A stretch of 64,000 bases of DNA from Paraburkholderia silviterrae (GCF_004353915.1 NZ_SMRP01000005.1:163769-227768); one strand, 5' to 3'. Counted from the first letter of the stretch, positions 17,797 through 30,772 are shown. Translations and numbers: made by a program. Notes: generated from the letters alone by a model not told the origin.

Positions 17797-18729
17797 ATGA
17801 AGATTGTCGCTGCGCTCGGCGGAAACGCACTCAACCGCCGCGGAGAGCCCATCACGTCGCAAAATCTGCGCAAGAACGTTCGCGAGACGGTTAAACCGCT
17901 TGCCGACCTCGCCCTCGAGCACGACCTGATTTTGACTCACGGCAACGGACCGCAGGTTGGACTGCTCGCCCTGCAGAACCTCGCCTACGAAGAGGTTCAG
18001 GCCTACCCGCTCGACGTGCTCGGCGCCGAGACCCAGGGAATGCTCGGCTACGTTCTCGGTCAAGAACTGCTCAACGCCCTGAAGCTCAAAAAAGAGATGG
18101 CGACGATTCTGACGACCACCGCCGTCGCGGCCGACGACCCTGCGTTCGCACATCCGACGAAATTCGTCGGCCCAGTCTACAAAGAAGACACGGCCCGCGC
18201 CCTCGCGGCCGAGCACGGCTGGACGATCGCCCAGGACGGCGACTGGTGGCGCCGGGTTGTTCCCTCGCCCGAACCGCTGCACATCCGCCAGGCCGGCACG
18301 ATCAAGAAGCTCTCGGAGATGGGACTCATCGTCGTGTGTGTCGGCGGCGGCGGGGTCCCCGTGATCGCCGACTACGAGCAGGCAACCCTGACAGGCGTCG
18401 AAGCCGTCATCGACAAAGACCTCGCCTCGGCTGTGCTCGCTCGTGACGCCGACGCCGACCTGTTCCTGCTTTTGACCGAGGCTGACGCCGTCTACCTCGA
18501 CTGGGGCACGCCGGAGCAGCGCGCCATCAAACGCGCGACGGTCGATCAGCTCGCCCAGTACGGATTTGCCGAGGGCTCAATGGGTCCGAAGGTCGACGCC
18601 GCACGCCGTTTCGTGGCAGGCGGGCAAGGTGAAGCGGTCATCGGCTCGCTCAGCAAATTGCCGGAGATTCTGGCGGGAACCTCGGGAACCCGCATCGTTC
18701 GCGACGGCGAAATGGAGATTTACGCTTAG
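17797..18729 (+). CDS. arcC: Carbamate kinase (AllK/ArcC-like)
   Basis: Carbamate kinase converts carbamoyl phosphate and ADP to ATP, ammonia and CO2, giving substrate-level ATP. The 310-residue protein has the amino-acid-kinase motifs VAALGGNAL at the N-terminus, LTHGNGPQVG near residue 46, CVGGGGVPVIADYE near 183, DKDLASAVLA near 207 and EGSMGPKVDAARRFV near 263. ATG 17797 follows AGAAAGG; the longer frame upstream is the shadow of the MFS gene. There is no arcA or arcB nearby, so an arginine deiminase role is unlikely; with fdrA, DUF1116 and DUF2877 it fits the catabolic carbamoyltransferase pathway. It is the last gene of the island. Confidence 0.93.
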   Translation: MKIVAALGGNALNRRGEPITSQNLRKNVRETVKPLADLALEHDLILTHGNGPQVGLLALQNLAYEEVQAYPLDVLGAETQGMLGYVLGQELLNALKLKKEMATILTTTAVAADDPAFAHPTKFVGPVYKEDTARALAAEHGWTIAQDGDWWRRVVPSPEPLHIRQAGTIKKLSEMGLIVVCVGGGGVPVIADYEQATLTGVEAVIDKDLASAVLARDADADLFLLLTEADAVYLDWGTPEQRAIKRATVDQLAQYGFAEGSMGPKVDAARRFVAGGQGEAVIGSLSKLPEILAGTSGTRIVRDGEMEIYA

Positions 18730-18734
18730 ACTTA

Positions 18735-18840
18735 GAACCTGCTTACGATTTTCTGATCTGAAGAGCCAAGATGGCCAGATGGATGAATTGCCGGCTGGCG
18801 TTGGGCTTTCAGTTCGCTGGACAAGATCGTGAGCAGGTTC
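18735..18840 (-). mobile_element. 106-bp internally deleted IS5-type element (MITE-like)
   Basis: The ends form an imperfect inverted repeat: GAACCTGCTTACGATTTTC at 18735 and, read from 18840 on the minus strand, GAACCTGCTCACGATCTTG. The element is flanked by TTA at 18732-18734 and 18841-18843, a 3-base target duplication of the TNA kind used by some IS5-family groups. On the minus strand the interior encodes KPNASRQFIHLAILALQIRK, then Ser and a stop, which looks like the C-terminal tail of an IS5 transposase. So the element keeps both IS ends and the last ~22 transposase codons but has lost the rest. It lies 5 bases after the carbamate kinase stop and marks the right edge of the island. Confidence 0.72.
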
Positions 18841-18869
18841 TTAGGTGTCCGACAGATGGAGGAAAAGCA

Positions 18870-19271
18870 ATGAAACCGAACAAGTCCTTCGCACGGCAGC
18901 GGGGCTTGCGGCGCGCACAGGCCATGCTCGCGATGGCCGCGCTCGGCGCTGGCGTCGCGCTCACGAGCGGCTGCACGCTGGACCCTCCTGGACCTTCGCC
19001 GATATACAGCCGCCTGCCCCCCAACCAGGCGGACGCGCTGCAAAGCGCGCCGGTGCTCACGCCCGACGAGCGCGCCCGCTACGACGCGATCGACCGCCAG
19101 GCGCTCACCGAGTCGGACCGTGCGGCCACTGCCGAGGCCGCTGCGCAGGCCTGGTCGCGCGCCTATGCGCCGCCCGTTACCGTCTACGGCAGTTACTACA
19201 ACGGTGGCTGGGGAAGCGGCTGGGGCACGGGCATCGGCTATGGCTACCCGGGCTGGGGTTGGGGCTGGTAG
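18870..19271 (+). CDS. Small putative lipoprotein with Gly/Trp/Tyr-rich tail
   Basis: A 133-residue protein of unknown function. It has a basic N-terminus, a hydrophobic segment and a lipobox (LTSGC, Cys about residue 32), so it should be exported and lipidated. The middle is polar and helical (LTPDERARYDAIDRQALTES). The last 30 residues are rich in Gly, Trp and Tyr (GGWGSGWGTGIGYGYPGWGW), like the flexible tails of some Burkholderia surface proteins. ATG 18870 has a GGAGGAAAA ribosome site. It is just right of the IS remnant, and a strong terminator follows at 19321. No family name can be given. Confidence 0.72.
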   Translation: MKPNKSFARQRGLRRAQAMLAMAALGAGVALTSGCTLDPPGPSPIYSRLPPNQADALQSAPVLTPDERARYDAIDRQALTESDRAATAEAAAQAWSRAYAPPVTVYGSYYNGGWGSGWGTGIGYGYPGWGWGW

Positions 19272-19320
19272 GCACGCAGTAGCTCGAGCGCGCCCAGTAC
19301 CCCGTTGTCGGGCACAAAAT

Positions 19321-19358
19321 AAAAGCGCGGCTTCCGTTTGTCGGAAGCCGCGCTTTTT
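19321..19358. terminator. Bidirectional intrinsic terminator between the lipoprotein gene and ftsB
   Basis: A perfect stem of AAAAGCGCGGCTTCCG with its complement CGGAAGCCGCGCTTTT encloses a TTTGT loop, with T-runs on plus and A-runs on minus. It sits between converging genes (lipoprotein on plus, ftsB on minus) and can stop transcription in both directions. Confidence 0.9.
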
Positions 19359-19400
19359 TGTACCTTGAAGGCAAGACCGGAATCTGCCCGAGCGGATTGT

Positions 19401-19826
19401 TCAACCCAGCTTCTTCTTCGCATCCTTGCCGTGCCCGTGCCGCTTCTCCGGCACGCGCGATACCGGGTTCGGCACCACCCTGACCGGAGCCGCCGACATC
19501 TCGCCACGCGTGGAGACATTCGACGAGCCGGCCGGGGTCGAAGGCAAGGGCTGGTTCGGCGAAACGAACTGCACGAACACCTCGCCGTCCTTGACCATGC
19601 CCATCTCGTAGCGCGCGCGCTCCTCGACGGCCGCAGTGCCGCTCTGCAGATCCTGCACTTCGCCCGCAATGCGTTCGTTGCGCAGTTTCTCGTCGTCGTT
19701 CTGCTTCTGCTGCTGGGCGAGCTGCTCGCGCAGTTCGTGCACACGCAACCAGCCGCCGTGGCCCCACCAGAGCGGATACTGGATCAGCACGAGCAGGAGA
19801 ATCAGGACGACAGTGACGAGCCGCAT
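19401..19826 (-). CDS. ftsB: Cell division protein FtsB
   Basis: FtsB is a bitopic inner-membrane divisome protein that forms a complex with FtsL and FtsQ and helps activate septal peptidoglycan synthesis. The 141-residue product has a short cytoplasmic start, one transmembrane helix (VTVVLILLLVLIQYPLWW), then a coiled coil (LREQLAQQQKQNDDEKLRNE) and the conserved EERARYEMGMVKDGEVFVQF region. The C-terminal 45 residues are Pro/Lys-rich and longer than in E. coli FtsB (about 103 residues), a usual feature in this family of bacteria. It follows eno by about 100 bases on the same strand, as in most gamma- and betaproteobacteria. Confidence 0.93.
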   Translation of the reverse strand: MRLVTVVLILLLVLIQYPLWWGHGGWLRVHELREQLAQQQKQNDDEKLRNERIAGEVQDLQSGTAAVEERARYEMGMVKDGEVFVQFVSPNQPLPSTPAGSSNVSTRGEMSAAPVRVVPNPVSRVPEKRHGHGKDAKKKLG

Positions 19827-19927
19827 GTAAGGTGCCGGATAAATACACGCCGCCCTGCGCTTGACGCAGGGCGGCGGAGAGGGATTACGAAAAGAGACAG
19901 CAAGGCTGCTGCCGGGCTCGGGTCCGC

Positions 19928-24106
<4,179 letters not shown>

Positions 24107-24237
24107 CTAACCCTGAATTTTGCGTGAGCTCTTTGTCGGGTGGCGAGCGCCGCGGGGGATCCGTGCGGGAGTGATTGCGCCCCTTGGACATGCCCCTCCA
24201 CATGCCCCTCCAGAAGAGCCCGTGGAAGCCGGCTGGC

Positions 24238-25041
24238 TCAGCCGCCGTTGTCCATCGCGTAGAGCATGCGCTGCACCGCGCGCGCCGTCTCGATCGGCCG
24301 CTCCATTGGGTAGAGATGACTGCCCTCGATCCATTCGAGCCGCTCGCCGGCGAGGCGCTGCGTGGCCGCCAGCCCGACCTCGCGCACCTCCTTCGACTGC
24401 GTCCCGCCGATGAAGCTGACCGGCACCGGAGAGCCGTGTGCGAGCCGCGTGCCGAAGGTATGCGGCAAGGTCCGGTAGATCAGGTACTCGGTGCGGCGGT
24501 CGAAGGCCAGCGTGCGCGTGCCGTCGGCCGAGGTCTGAGGAATGCCGAAGTCGATATAGTCGGACAGCACGCGCTCGTCCCAGCGTGCGAACGCGGGCTT
24601 TGCATAGAAGTGGCGCCAGGCCTCGTCGCGGTTCGCCCAACTGGTGCGGCGCGTGCGCGTAGCGGCGGCGGGCGTGAGGCGCTCGTCGAGCCCGGTCCAT
24701 TGCGAGACCTTGAGCATGCCGCTGCGCCAGCCCGCGATCACCGGCGAATCGAGCATCACCACGCCCCTCACCCACTGCGGTTTCCTGAGCGCCGCCATGA
24801 GCGAGAGATAGCCGCCCAGCGAATGGCCGACCAGCCAGACCGGATTGTCATAACAGCGTCCGATGTCCTCGATCAGTTGATCGACGAGGTGCGGCCAGTC
24901 GCGCGTCACGGGATAACGCGCATCGTGACCGATGCGCTCGATATAGCGCAGCTCGCAGGTGTCGCCAAGCTCGGCAAAAAGCGTGCGATAGGTCGATGCC
25001 GGGAAGCCGTTCGCGTGTGAAAAGTGGATGACGTTCTTCAA
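24238..25041 (-). CDS. Alpha/beta-fold hydrolase
   Basis: A 267-residue alpha/beta hydrolase beginning MKNVIHFSHANGFPASTYRT, where HANGFP replaces the usual oxyanion HG motif, as in one Burkholderiaceae subgroup. The nucleophile elbow is LVGHSLGGYLSLMAA (Ser in GHSLGG) and the terminal His lies in IEGSHLYPMERP. It should be an active cytoplasmic esterase or lipase-like enzyme; the substrate is unknown. It lies between comEC and pyrG on the same strand, with a gap of 176 bases to pyrG, which holds a short tandem copy of CATGCCCCTCCA but nothing else recognised. Confidence 0.86.
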   Translation of the reverse strand: MKNVIHFSHANGFPASTYRTLFAELGDTCELRYIERIGHDARYPVTRDWPHLVDQLIEDIGRCYDNPVWLVGHSLGGYLSLMAALRKPQWVRGVVMLDSPVIAGWRSGMLKVSQWTGLDERLTPAAATRTRRTSWANRDEAWRHFYAKPAFARWDERVLSDYIDFGIPQTSADGTRTLAFDRRTEYLIYRTLPHTFGTRLAHGSPVPVSFIGGTQSKEVREVGLAATQRLAGERLEWIEGSHLYPMERPIETARAVQRMLYAMDNGG

Positions 25042-25230
25042 TGGCCTGTTTTCTCCGGTCCTCGGTCCTGTTCACGGCCGCTTAGCACCCGTAACACGTG
25101 CGCGCCCGGCCATCCGCTCCAATTACTAGATTTGCTGCTCGTCTATCACCGGATTCGCGTCGCCTCATCCGCCAATGCGCGGCGCCGGCAAGCCGGACCA
25201 GCGATCGTGCCGCCCAGCCTTGCCTGCGCT

Positions 25231-27798
25231 TCACTCGCCCGCATCCATCCAGTAGCGCCGCTGCGTATCGCGAAAGCGCTCGACGGCGAGCATGCCTGGC
25301 GCCGCTTCGACACGGGCCGCGCCGTCCACGTCGCTGCGCGCCATCACGATCTGGCGCGACTCGTAGCGCACGAACACGCGTGGGTGCGGATGGTGAAACC
25401 GGTTCAAATAGCCTACCTGAAATATGGCGACGAGCGGCCTGACAGAATCGAGGAACGGTTCAGTCGACGATGTCTTGCTGCCGTGATGCGGAACGACCAG
25501 CACCTGAGCCTGCAAACGGCCAGCGTCGCGCGCGACGAGCGTGCGCTCGGTGGATGCCTCGATGTCGGCGGTGAGGAGCGCGGAGACGACGCCTCCCGAC
25601 GTATCGCGCCCGGGCGCCGTGGATACGCGCAACACGCAGCAATGCGTATTGGGTTTGCCGGAAAGCGGCCCGGCGTTTGGCCAGAGCACCTCGAACGCAA
25701 CGCCATCCCACTGCCAGCGCTGTCCGGCGGCGCACTGCACGAGATCGGCGCCGGCCCGCCGCGCACTCGCCCAAAGCGGGTGTTCAGCGAGGATGCCCGC
25801 CACGAACTGCCCCACGGGCACGGCATCGAGCACGGCCGGCGCACCGCCCGAATGATCGGAGTCGTCGTGGCTCACCATGAGCGCGTCGAGCCGCATCACG
25901 CCGTGCGCCTGCAGATAAGGCACGACGATTCGCTCGCCCGCGTGCGTGGATTCCGGTCCCGGGCCGGCATCGAAGAGGAGCGTATGCCGGGCGGTCTCGA
26001 CGAGCACGGACGTGCCCTGCCCGATGTCCAGGGCCGTCAGGCGAAATGCGCCGGGCGGCGGCCCGCCGGGCGCGGGCACGAGCAACGGCAGCCAGGTGAA
26101 CGGCGCAAGCCAGCGCAGCGGCCAGCCGCGCGGCGCGAGGCACCACGCGACGCCGACCGCCGCGCAGCCCAGCGCCCAGAAGCCGGGCTGCGGCAGGCGC
26201 AGCAGGGCCCAAGGCCACCCTTCCAGCGTTGCGAGCGCGGCGGCGAGCGCCTCGATCAACGTGTGCGCCGCGCGCAACGCGAAGGCATCGAGCGGCGCGG
26301 GCAGCATGACACCCGCCAGCACGGCGGGCGTGACGAACAGGCTCACCCACGGAATCGCAAAAGCGTTCGCCAGCGGACCGATCAGCGGGATCTGCATGAA
26401 CCAGTACGCGGTGAGCGGCGCGAGCGCGAGTGTGACCGCCCACTGGACGCGTGCCCCGTCCCTCACCCTGGCCCAGAGGCGCCGCGCGGCTCGACGCCAG
26501 CGCTCGTAGTCGAAGGCCGCGGAAAAGCGCGCATAGAGGCGCGGTGAACGACTCACGCCGCGCGGTTGCTCTTCCCTCTCGCGCATCGGGTCGGCTTCTT
26601 CCGGCGAAAGCTCGATATCGCCGACTTGCCGCACGCGCGGCACCCCGCTCGCCGCGAAAAGAATCGCGGCGACTGCGCCGAACGAGAGCCAGAAGCCAGC
26701 CGCCGTGACCGCCCATGGGTCGCGCAGCAAGACGAGACCGAGCGCCCACGCGAGCACATGACCACGCATCAGCTCGCGCGAGCTCCATAGCGCCGCAGCC
26801 GTGACCGCGAGCATCCACAGCGCGCGCTGCACGGGCACGTTGAATCCGGCCAGCGCGGCGTAGGCCGCCGCCGCGCAGAGCGCACCGGCAACCGCGATTT
26901 TCTGTGCAGGCACGACAAGTGGCGCTTCGACCCCGCGCCAGCGCGCGCGCCGCCAGAGCGCGCCCGCGGCCCAGCCGGCCAGGCCGGCGACGAACGTCAG
27001 ATGCAGCCCCGAAATCGCCACGAGATGGCTCGTGCCCGTATTGCGCAACAGCCGCCAGTCGGCGTCGCTCACGGCGTCCTGGGCGCCGGTTGCCAGTGCC
27101 ACGACAATGCCGCGATGCGGTGCCCCGGCGAGCACCGCGTCGATGCGCGCGCGCACCGCCGCGCGCGCACGTTCGATCCAGACGCCAACGCCCTGTGCAT
27201 CCGCCGCCAACCGTCGTGCGCGTTCCGGGACGTTGACGTAGCCCGTCGCGCGCACTCCGCGCGAAAGCAATGTGGTTTCGGCGTCGCGCAGGCCGAAGTT
27301 GCCCTCGCCGTGCGGACGCTTCAGACGCACGGTCAAGTGCCAGCGTGCGCCGGGCTCGATGCGCGGCAGCGGCACGTCTCGCGCAACCCACGTGAGCTGT
27401 ATCAGTTGCGGCAACTTCGCTTCGGGCGCGCGATCGGACCAGGACTCCACCGCGAACAAGAAACTCGCCTTGCTTGTGTCATGCGCGAGCACGCGGCCGA
27501 TGTGTCCGGTCACGTCGATGTCGCGAGCCTGCCAGGCGGCGGGCAAAGCAACGGCCAGCAGCCGTTCCGCGCGCGCGGCTGCATAGCCGAAGCCCACGCA
27601 CGCCGACGCCACCCCGACTGCAGCCCAGGCGACCAGCTTGCGCGCTCCACCCGGCGCATCGTGCAACATCCACGCCGCCCCCAGCGCCGCCACCGCCGCC
27701 AGCACCACCAATACGAGCCACGCGCCCCGCCCCGGCAACGCCGCCTGGCGTTGCAGCACGATCACCCCGAGCGCAAATCCGCACCATACTGTCCGCAT
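25231..27798 (-). CDS. comEC: DNA internalization-related competence protein ComEC/Rec2
   Basis: ComEC is the inner-membrane channel that takes single-stranded DNA into the cytoplasm during natural transformation. The 855-residue protein has several N-terminal hydrophobic segments, the competence domain with GLHLTFVAGLAGW near the middle, and a C-terminal metallo-beta-lactamase-like domain with ALDIGQGTSVLVE and VSHDDSDHSGG. That last motif keeps the metal-binding SHxDxDHxGG pattern, suggesting the nuclease-like domain is active. ATG 27798 is preferred (GAAGGAGG ribosome site directly upstream) over an open frame extending 22 codons further. It is downstream of tatD on the same strand. Whether this strain is transformable is not shown. 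Confidence 0.92.
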   Translation of the reverse strand: MRTVWCGFALGVIVLQRQAALPGRGAWLVLVVLAAVAALGAAWMLHDAPGGARKLVAWAAVGVASACVGFGYAAARAERLLAVALPAAWQARDIDVTGHIGRVLAHDTSKASFLFAVESWSDRAPEAKLPQLIQLTWVARDVPLPRIEPGARWHLTVRLKRPHGEGNFGLRDAETTLLSRGVRATGYVNVPERARRLAADAQGVGVWIERARAAVRARIDAVLAGAPHRGIVVALATGAQDAVSDADWRLLRNTGTSHLVAISGLHLTFVAGLAGWAAGALWRRARWRGVEAPLVVPAQKIAVAGALCAAAAYAALAGFNVPVQRALWMLAVTAAALWSSRELMRGHVLAWALGLVLLRDPWAVTAAGFWLSFGAVAAILFAASGVPRVRQVGDIELSPEEADPMREREEQPRGVSRSPRLYARFSAAFDYERWRRAARRLWARVRDGARVQWAVTLALAPLTAYWFMQIPLIGPLANAFAIPWVSLFVTPAVLAGVMLPAPLDAFALRAAHTLIEALAAALATLEGWPWALLRLPQPGFWALGCAAVGVAWCLAPRGWPLRWLAPFTWLPLLVPAPGGPPPGAFRLTALDIGQGTSVLVETARHTLLFDAGPGPESTHAGERIVVPYLQAHGVMRLDALMVSHDDSDHSGGAPAVLDAVPVGQFVAGILAEHPLWASARRAGADLVQCAAGQRWQWDGVAFEVLWPNAGPLSGKPNTHCCVLRVSTAPGRDTSGGVVSALLTADIEASTERTLVARDAGRLQAQVLVVPHHGSKTSSTEPFLDSVRPLVAIFQVGYLNRFHHPHPRVFVRYESRQIVMARSDVDGAARVEAAPGMLAVERFRDTQRRYWMDAGE

Positions 27799-27916
27799 CG
27801 CGCCTCCTTCGTGACAAGACGGCGCGCAAACGCGAGCCACATGCAGTTGCGCGCGCAACCGCATGCGGCAGCTTTATCGCGCGAATCGCGGGATTCGCGC
27901 GCCACCCTCGAAGGAA

Positions 27917-28705
27917 TTATGCAGACGAAAGCGCGAGCCGGGGCAGCGCCGCCGTGGCGTTGGCCGTTGTGCCAAGGGCAAGCTCCTCGGGCGTCAAGCC
28001 GCGCAACGCCGCAAGCACGGCGCCGATGCGCGGCACCTGATCCGGCGTGTTGCGCGCCCGATAGAGCCAGGACGGCGAGATGTCGGGCGCGTCGGTTTCC
28101 ATGACGATCGCCTCGAGCGGCAATTGCGCCGCGAGGCGCCGGATCTGCAAGGCGCGCTCGAAGCTCACGTTGCCGCCGAAGCCCAGATGCATGCCTTGCT
28201 CGATGAACGCATTCGCCTGCTGGAAACTGCCGTTGAACGCATGAGCGATGCCGCGGCGCACGCCATTGCGGCGCAACCCCTTGAGCACCTGATCCTGCGA
28301 CTTGCGCACGTGGCAGATTGCGGGCAGGTCGAACTCGCGGGCAAGACGCAGCTGGGCGTCATAGAAGTGTTGCTGGCGAGCGTCGTCCAGATTCGGCACG
28401 AAGTAGTCGAGGCCGATCTCGCCGATACCCACGAAGCGCGGATCGGCAAGACTCGCCTCGATCTCGGCGCGCAGTGCGCCGAGATCCTCGTCACGCGCTT
28501 GCGGCGTATACAGCGGATGAATCCCGAGCGCATAGACCGCGCCGGGTGTGCGATGCGCGAGCGCGCGCACGGTCGCGAAGTTCTCGCGTGCGACGGCGGG
28601 AATCACGATGCGAGTGACGCCCGAAGCGCGCGCCGCCGACGCCACCGCGTCGCGATCGGCGTCAAACTCGCTGGCATCGAGATGGCAATGCGTATCGATC
28701 CACAT
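27917..28705 (-). CDS. TatD family metal-dependent hydrolase
   Basis: A 262-residue TIM-barrel metal hydrolase of the TatD family; members act as 3'-5' exonucleases or deaminase-like DNA-repair nucleases. The metal-binding start MWIDTHCHLDASEFDADRD, the EIGLDYF motif, CHVRKSQDQV, HAFNGSFQQA and METDAPDISP are all present. ATG 28705 makes the metal motif N-terminal as in the family; 31 more codons are open upstream and overlap the lolD stop. It lies between lolD and comEC on the minus strand. Substrate not determined. Confidence 0.92.
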   Translation of the reverse strand: MWIDTHCHLDASEFDADRDAVASAARASGVTRIVIPAVARENFATVRALAHRTPGAVYALGIHPLYTPQARDEDLGALRAEIEASLADPRFVGIGEIGLDYFVPNLDDARQQHFYDAQLRLAREFDLPAICHVRKSQDQVLKGLRRNGVRRGIAHAFNGSFQQANAFIEQGMHLGFGGNVSFERALQIRRLAAQLPLEAIVMETDAPDISPSWLYRARNTPDQVPRIGAVLAALRGLTPEELALGTTANATAALPRLALSSA

Positions 28706-28794
28706 GGAAAGCGCGCTCCCGCCGCGCATGGGCACTTGCTGCGCCAGCTCCGTGCGGGCCGCCACCGGCGAGCCGCACGGAGCCACATAGTCGG

Positions 28795-29526
28795 TCACAC
28801 CGGGACGACCGGCTCCTCGTGCAGCATGCCGTCGCGCAGGCGCACGATGCGGTCGCAGCGCGCCGCGAGGTCCGGGTCGTGCGTGACGATCACGAAGCTC
28901 GTCTGGAACTGGTCGGACAATTCGAGCATCAGGTTGAACACCGTGTCCGCCGTGCTGCCGTCGAGATTGCCGGTCGGCTCGTCCGCCAGCACGCAGGCGG
29001 GCCGCGTCACCAGTGCGCGCGCGACTGCCACGCGCTGGCGCTCGCCGCCCGAGAGCTCGCCGGGCCGATGCCGTGCGCGATGATCGAGTCCCACGCGAGC
29101 GAGCATCTCCAGCGCCTCGCGGCGCGCGTCGTCCTGCGTCATGCGGCGGATGCGCAGCGGCATCGCCACGTTGTCGAGCGCCGAAAATTCGGGCAGCAGA
29201 TGGTGGAACTGATAGACGAAGCCCAGCGCGCGGTTGCGCAAGTCGTTGCGCTCGCGTTCGGAAAGCTCGGTGAACGGCTTGCCGAGCAGCTTGACGTTGC
29301 CGGTGCCCGGCTCGTCGAGCCCGCCCAGCACGTGCAGCAGCGTGCTCTTGCCCGAGCCCGACGCGCCCACGATCGCCAGCTTCTCGCCGCGCTTCACCGA
29401 GATCTCAGTGTCGTGCAGGACGTTCACCGAGAGCTGGCCCTGGCCAAACACCTTCGAAATGCCGTGCGCTTCAAGCACGTACGGATAGTCGCCCGCCGCG
29501 GCGAGGATCGATTGACGGTCATTCAT
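28795..29526 (-). CDS. lolD: Lipoprotein-releasing ABC transporter ATP-binding protein LolD
   Basis: LolD is the ATPase that powers extraction of lipoproteins from the inner membrane and their hand-over to LolA. The 243-residue protein has Walker [10 protein letters not shown], the Q-loop region [12 protein letters not shown], the signature [10 protein letters not shown] and Walker [11 protein letters not shown] followed by the H-loop VTHD. The [15 protein letters not shown] text is typical of LolD. ATG 29526 overlaps the lolC/E stop by 8 bases, so the two are translationally coupled. The open frame upstream of this ATG is not family sequence. Confidence 0.95.
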   Translation of the reverse strand: MNDRQSILAAAGDYPYVLEAHGISKVFGQGQLSVNVLHDTEISVKRGEKLAIVGASGSGKSTLLHVLGGLDEPGTGNVKLLGKPFTELSERERNDLRNRALGFVYQFHHLLPEFSALDNVAMPLRIRRMTQDDARREALEMLARVGLDHRARHRPGELSGGERQRVAVARALVTRPACVLADEPTGNLDGSTADTVFNLMLELSDQFQTSFVIVTHDPDLAARCDRIVRLRDGMLHEEPVVPV

Positions 29527-30772
29527 AGCGCAGCGCCTCCGCCGGACGAACCTTGGCCGCGCGCCAGCTGGGATAGAGCGTCGCCAGCGCGGAAAGCACG
29601 AACGCAATCAAGCCGATGCGGATCACGTCGGAGGCGACGAGTTCCGAAGGCAGCTCGCTGATGAAATAAACCGACGGCGGCAGGAACTGCACACCCAGGA
29701 GGTGCTCGATCATCGGCACGCTCCAGGGAATGCTCCACGCGATGAGGCAGCCAAGCGCGATGCCGATGGCGGTGCCCGCGAAGCCGATCGTCACGCCCTG
29801 CACGAAGAAGATCTTCATGATCGAGCCGGGCTGCGCGCCGAGCGTGCGCAGGATCGCGATATCGGCCTGCTTGTTGGTGACGGTCATGACGAGCGACGAA
29901 ACCAGGTTGAACGCCGCCACCGCGATGATGAGCGTGAGGATGATGAACATCATGCGCTTTTCGATCTGCACCGCGGAGAACCAGGTCTTGTTCTGCTGTG
30001 TCCAGTCGCGGATATAGAGGTCGCCCGAGAGCGTGTGCACGAGCTGGCGCGCCACCGCGGGCGCGCGCTGCATGTCCTTCAGGCGCAGGCGCACGCCGGT
30101 TGGCGCGGGCAGCCGGTAGAGCACCTCGGCGTCGCGGATGTTGATGAGCGCGAGCGAGCTGTCGTACTCGTAGTGCCCCGACTCGAACACGCCGGCCACC
30201 GTGAACTGCTTCAGGCGCGGCAGCATGCCCGCGGGCGTGATGCTGCCTTCGGGCGCGACGAGCGTGACCTTGTCGCCCCTGGTCACGCCGAGGCTCACGG
30301 CAAGGTCCGCCCCGAGCACGATGTTGAAACTGCCCGGCGTGAGGTCGTTCAGGCTGCCGGCCTTCATTTCCTTGTTGATGTCGGAGACCTGCGGCTCTTC
30401 GGACGGCTCGATACCGCGCAGCGCGACGCCGCTCAAGCTGTCGCTGCGCGTGAGGAGTGCCTGCGCATCCACATAGGGCGCGGCGCCGATCACCTCGGGA
30501 TTGGTCTTCGCCTCCTTGGCGGTGAGCTGCCAGTCGGGCATCGAGCCCGTCGGCGAAAAGATCTCGATGTGTGCGAGCACGGAGAGCATGCGGTCGCGCA
30601 CGTCGCGCTGGAAGCCGTTCATCACCGAGAGCACGACGATCAGCGCCGCCACGCCGAGCGCGATGCCCGACATCGAAATGAGCGCGATGAACGAGATGAA
30701 CCCGTTGCCGGTCGTGCGCTTGCCGGCGCGGGTGTAGCGCCAGCCTATCTGCCATTCGTAGGGAAGTTTCAA
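29519..30772 (-). CDS. lolC: Lipoprotein-releasing ABC transporter permease (LolC/LolE family)
   Basis: A 417-residue inner-membrane permease of the Lol exporter. The N-terminus [20 protein letters not shown], first helix ([20 protein letters not shown]), a large periplasmic MacB-like domain, and three C-terminal helices including [20 protein letters not shown] and ending [15 protein letters not shown] fit LolC/E. No ATG is available near the conserved start; a TTG at 30772, preceded by AAAAGGA at proper distance, is the best start. Only one permease gene is present, with lolD directly after it, so the exporter may use a homodimer as in organisms with LolF. It is divergent from the gene at 31128. 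Confidence 0.92.
   Translation of the reverse strand: MKLPYEWQIGWRYTRAGKRTTGNGFISFIALISMSGIALGVAALIVVLSVMNGFQRDVRDRMLSVLAHIEIFSPTGSMPDWQLTAKEAKTNPEVIGAAPYVDAQALLTRSDSLSGVALRGIEPSEEPQVSDINKEMKAGSLNDLTPGSFNIVLGADLAVSLGVTRGDKVTLVAPEGSITPAGMLPRLKQFTVAGVFESGHYEYDSSLALINIRDAEVLYRLPAPTGVRLRLKDMQRAPAVARQLVHTLSGDLYIRDWTQQNKTWFSAVQIEKRMMFIILTLIIAVAAFNLVSSLVMTVTNKQADIAILRTLGAQPGSIMKIFFVQGVTIGFAGTAIGIALGCLIAWSIPWSVPMIEHLLGVQFLPPSVYFISELPSELVASDVIRIGLIAFVLSALATLYPSWRAAKVRPAEALRYE

Noticed and set aside
17797-18729. Carbamate kinase as part of an arginine deiminase pathway
   Set aside because: No arginine deiminase or ornithine carbamoyltransferase is near; the operon context is FdrA/DUF1116/DUF2877.
24180-24225. 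Tandem CATGCCCCTCCA copies between pyrG and the hydrolase
   Set aside because: Two copies only, no dyad or link to a promoter; no function can be supported.
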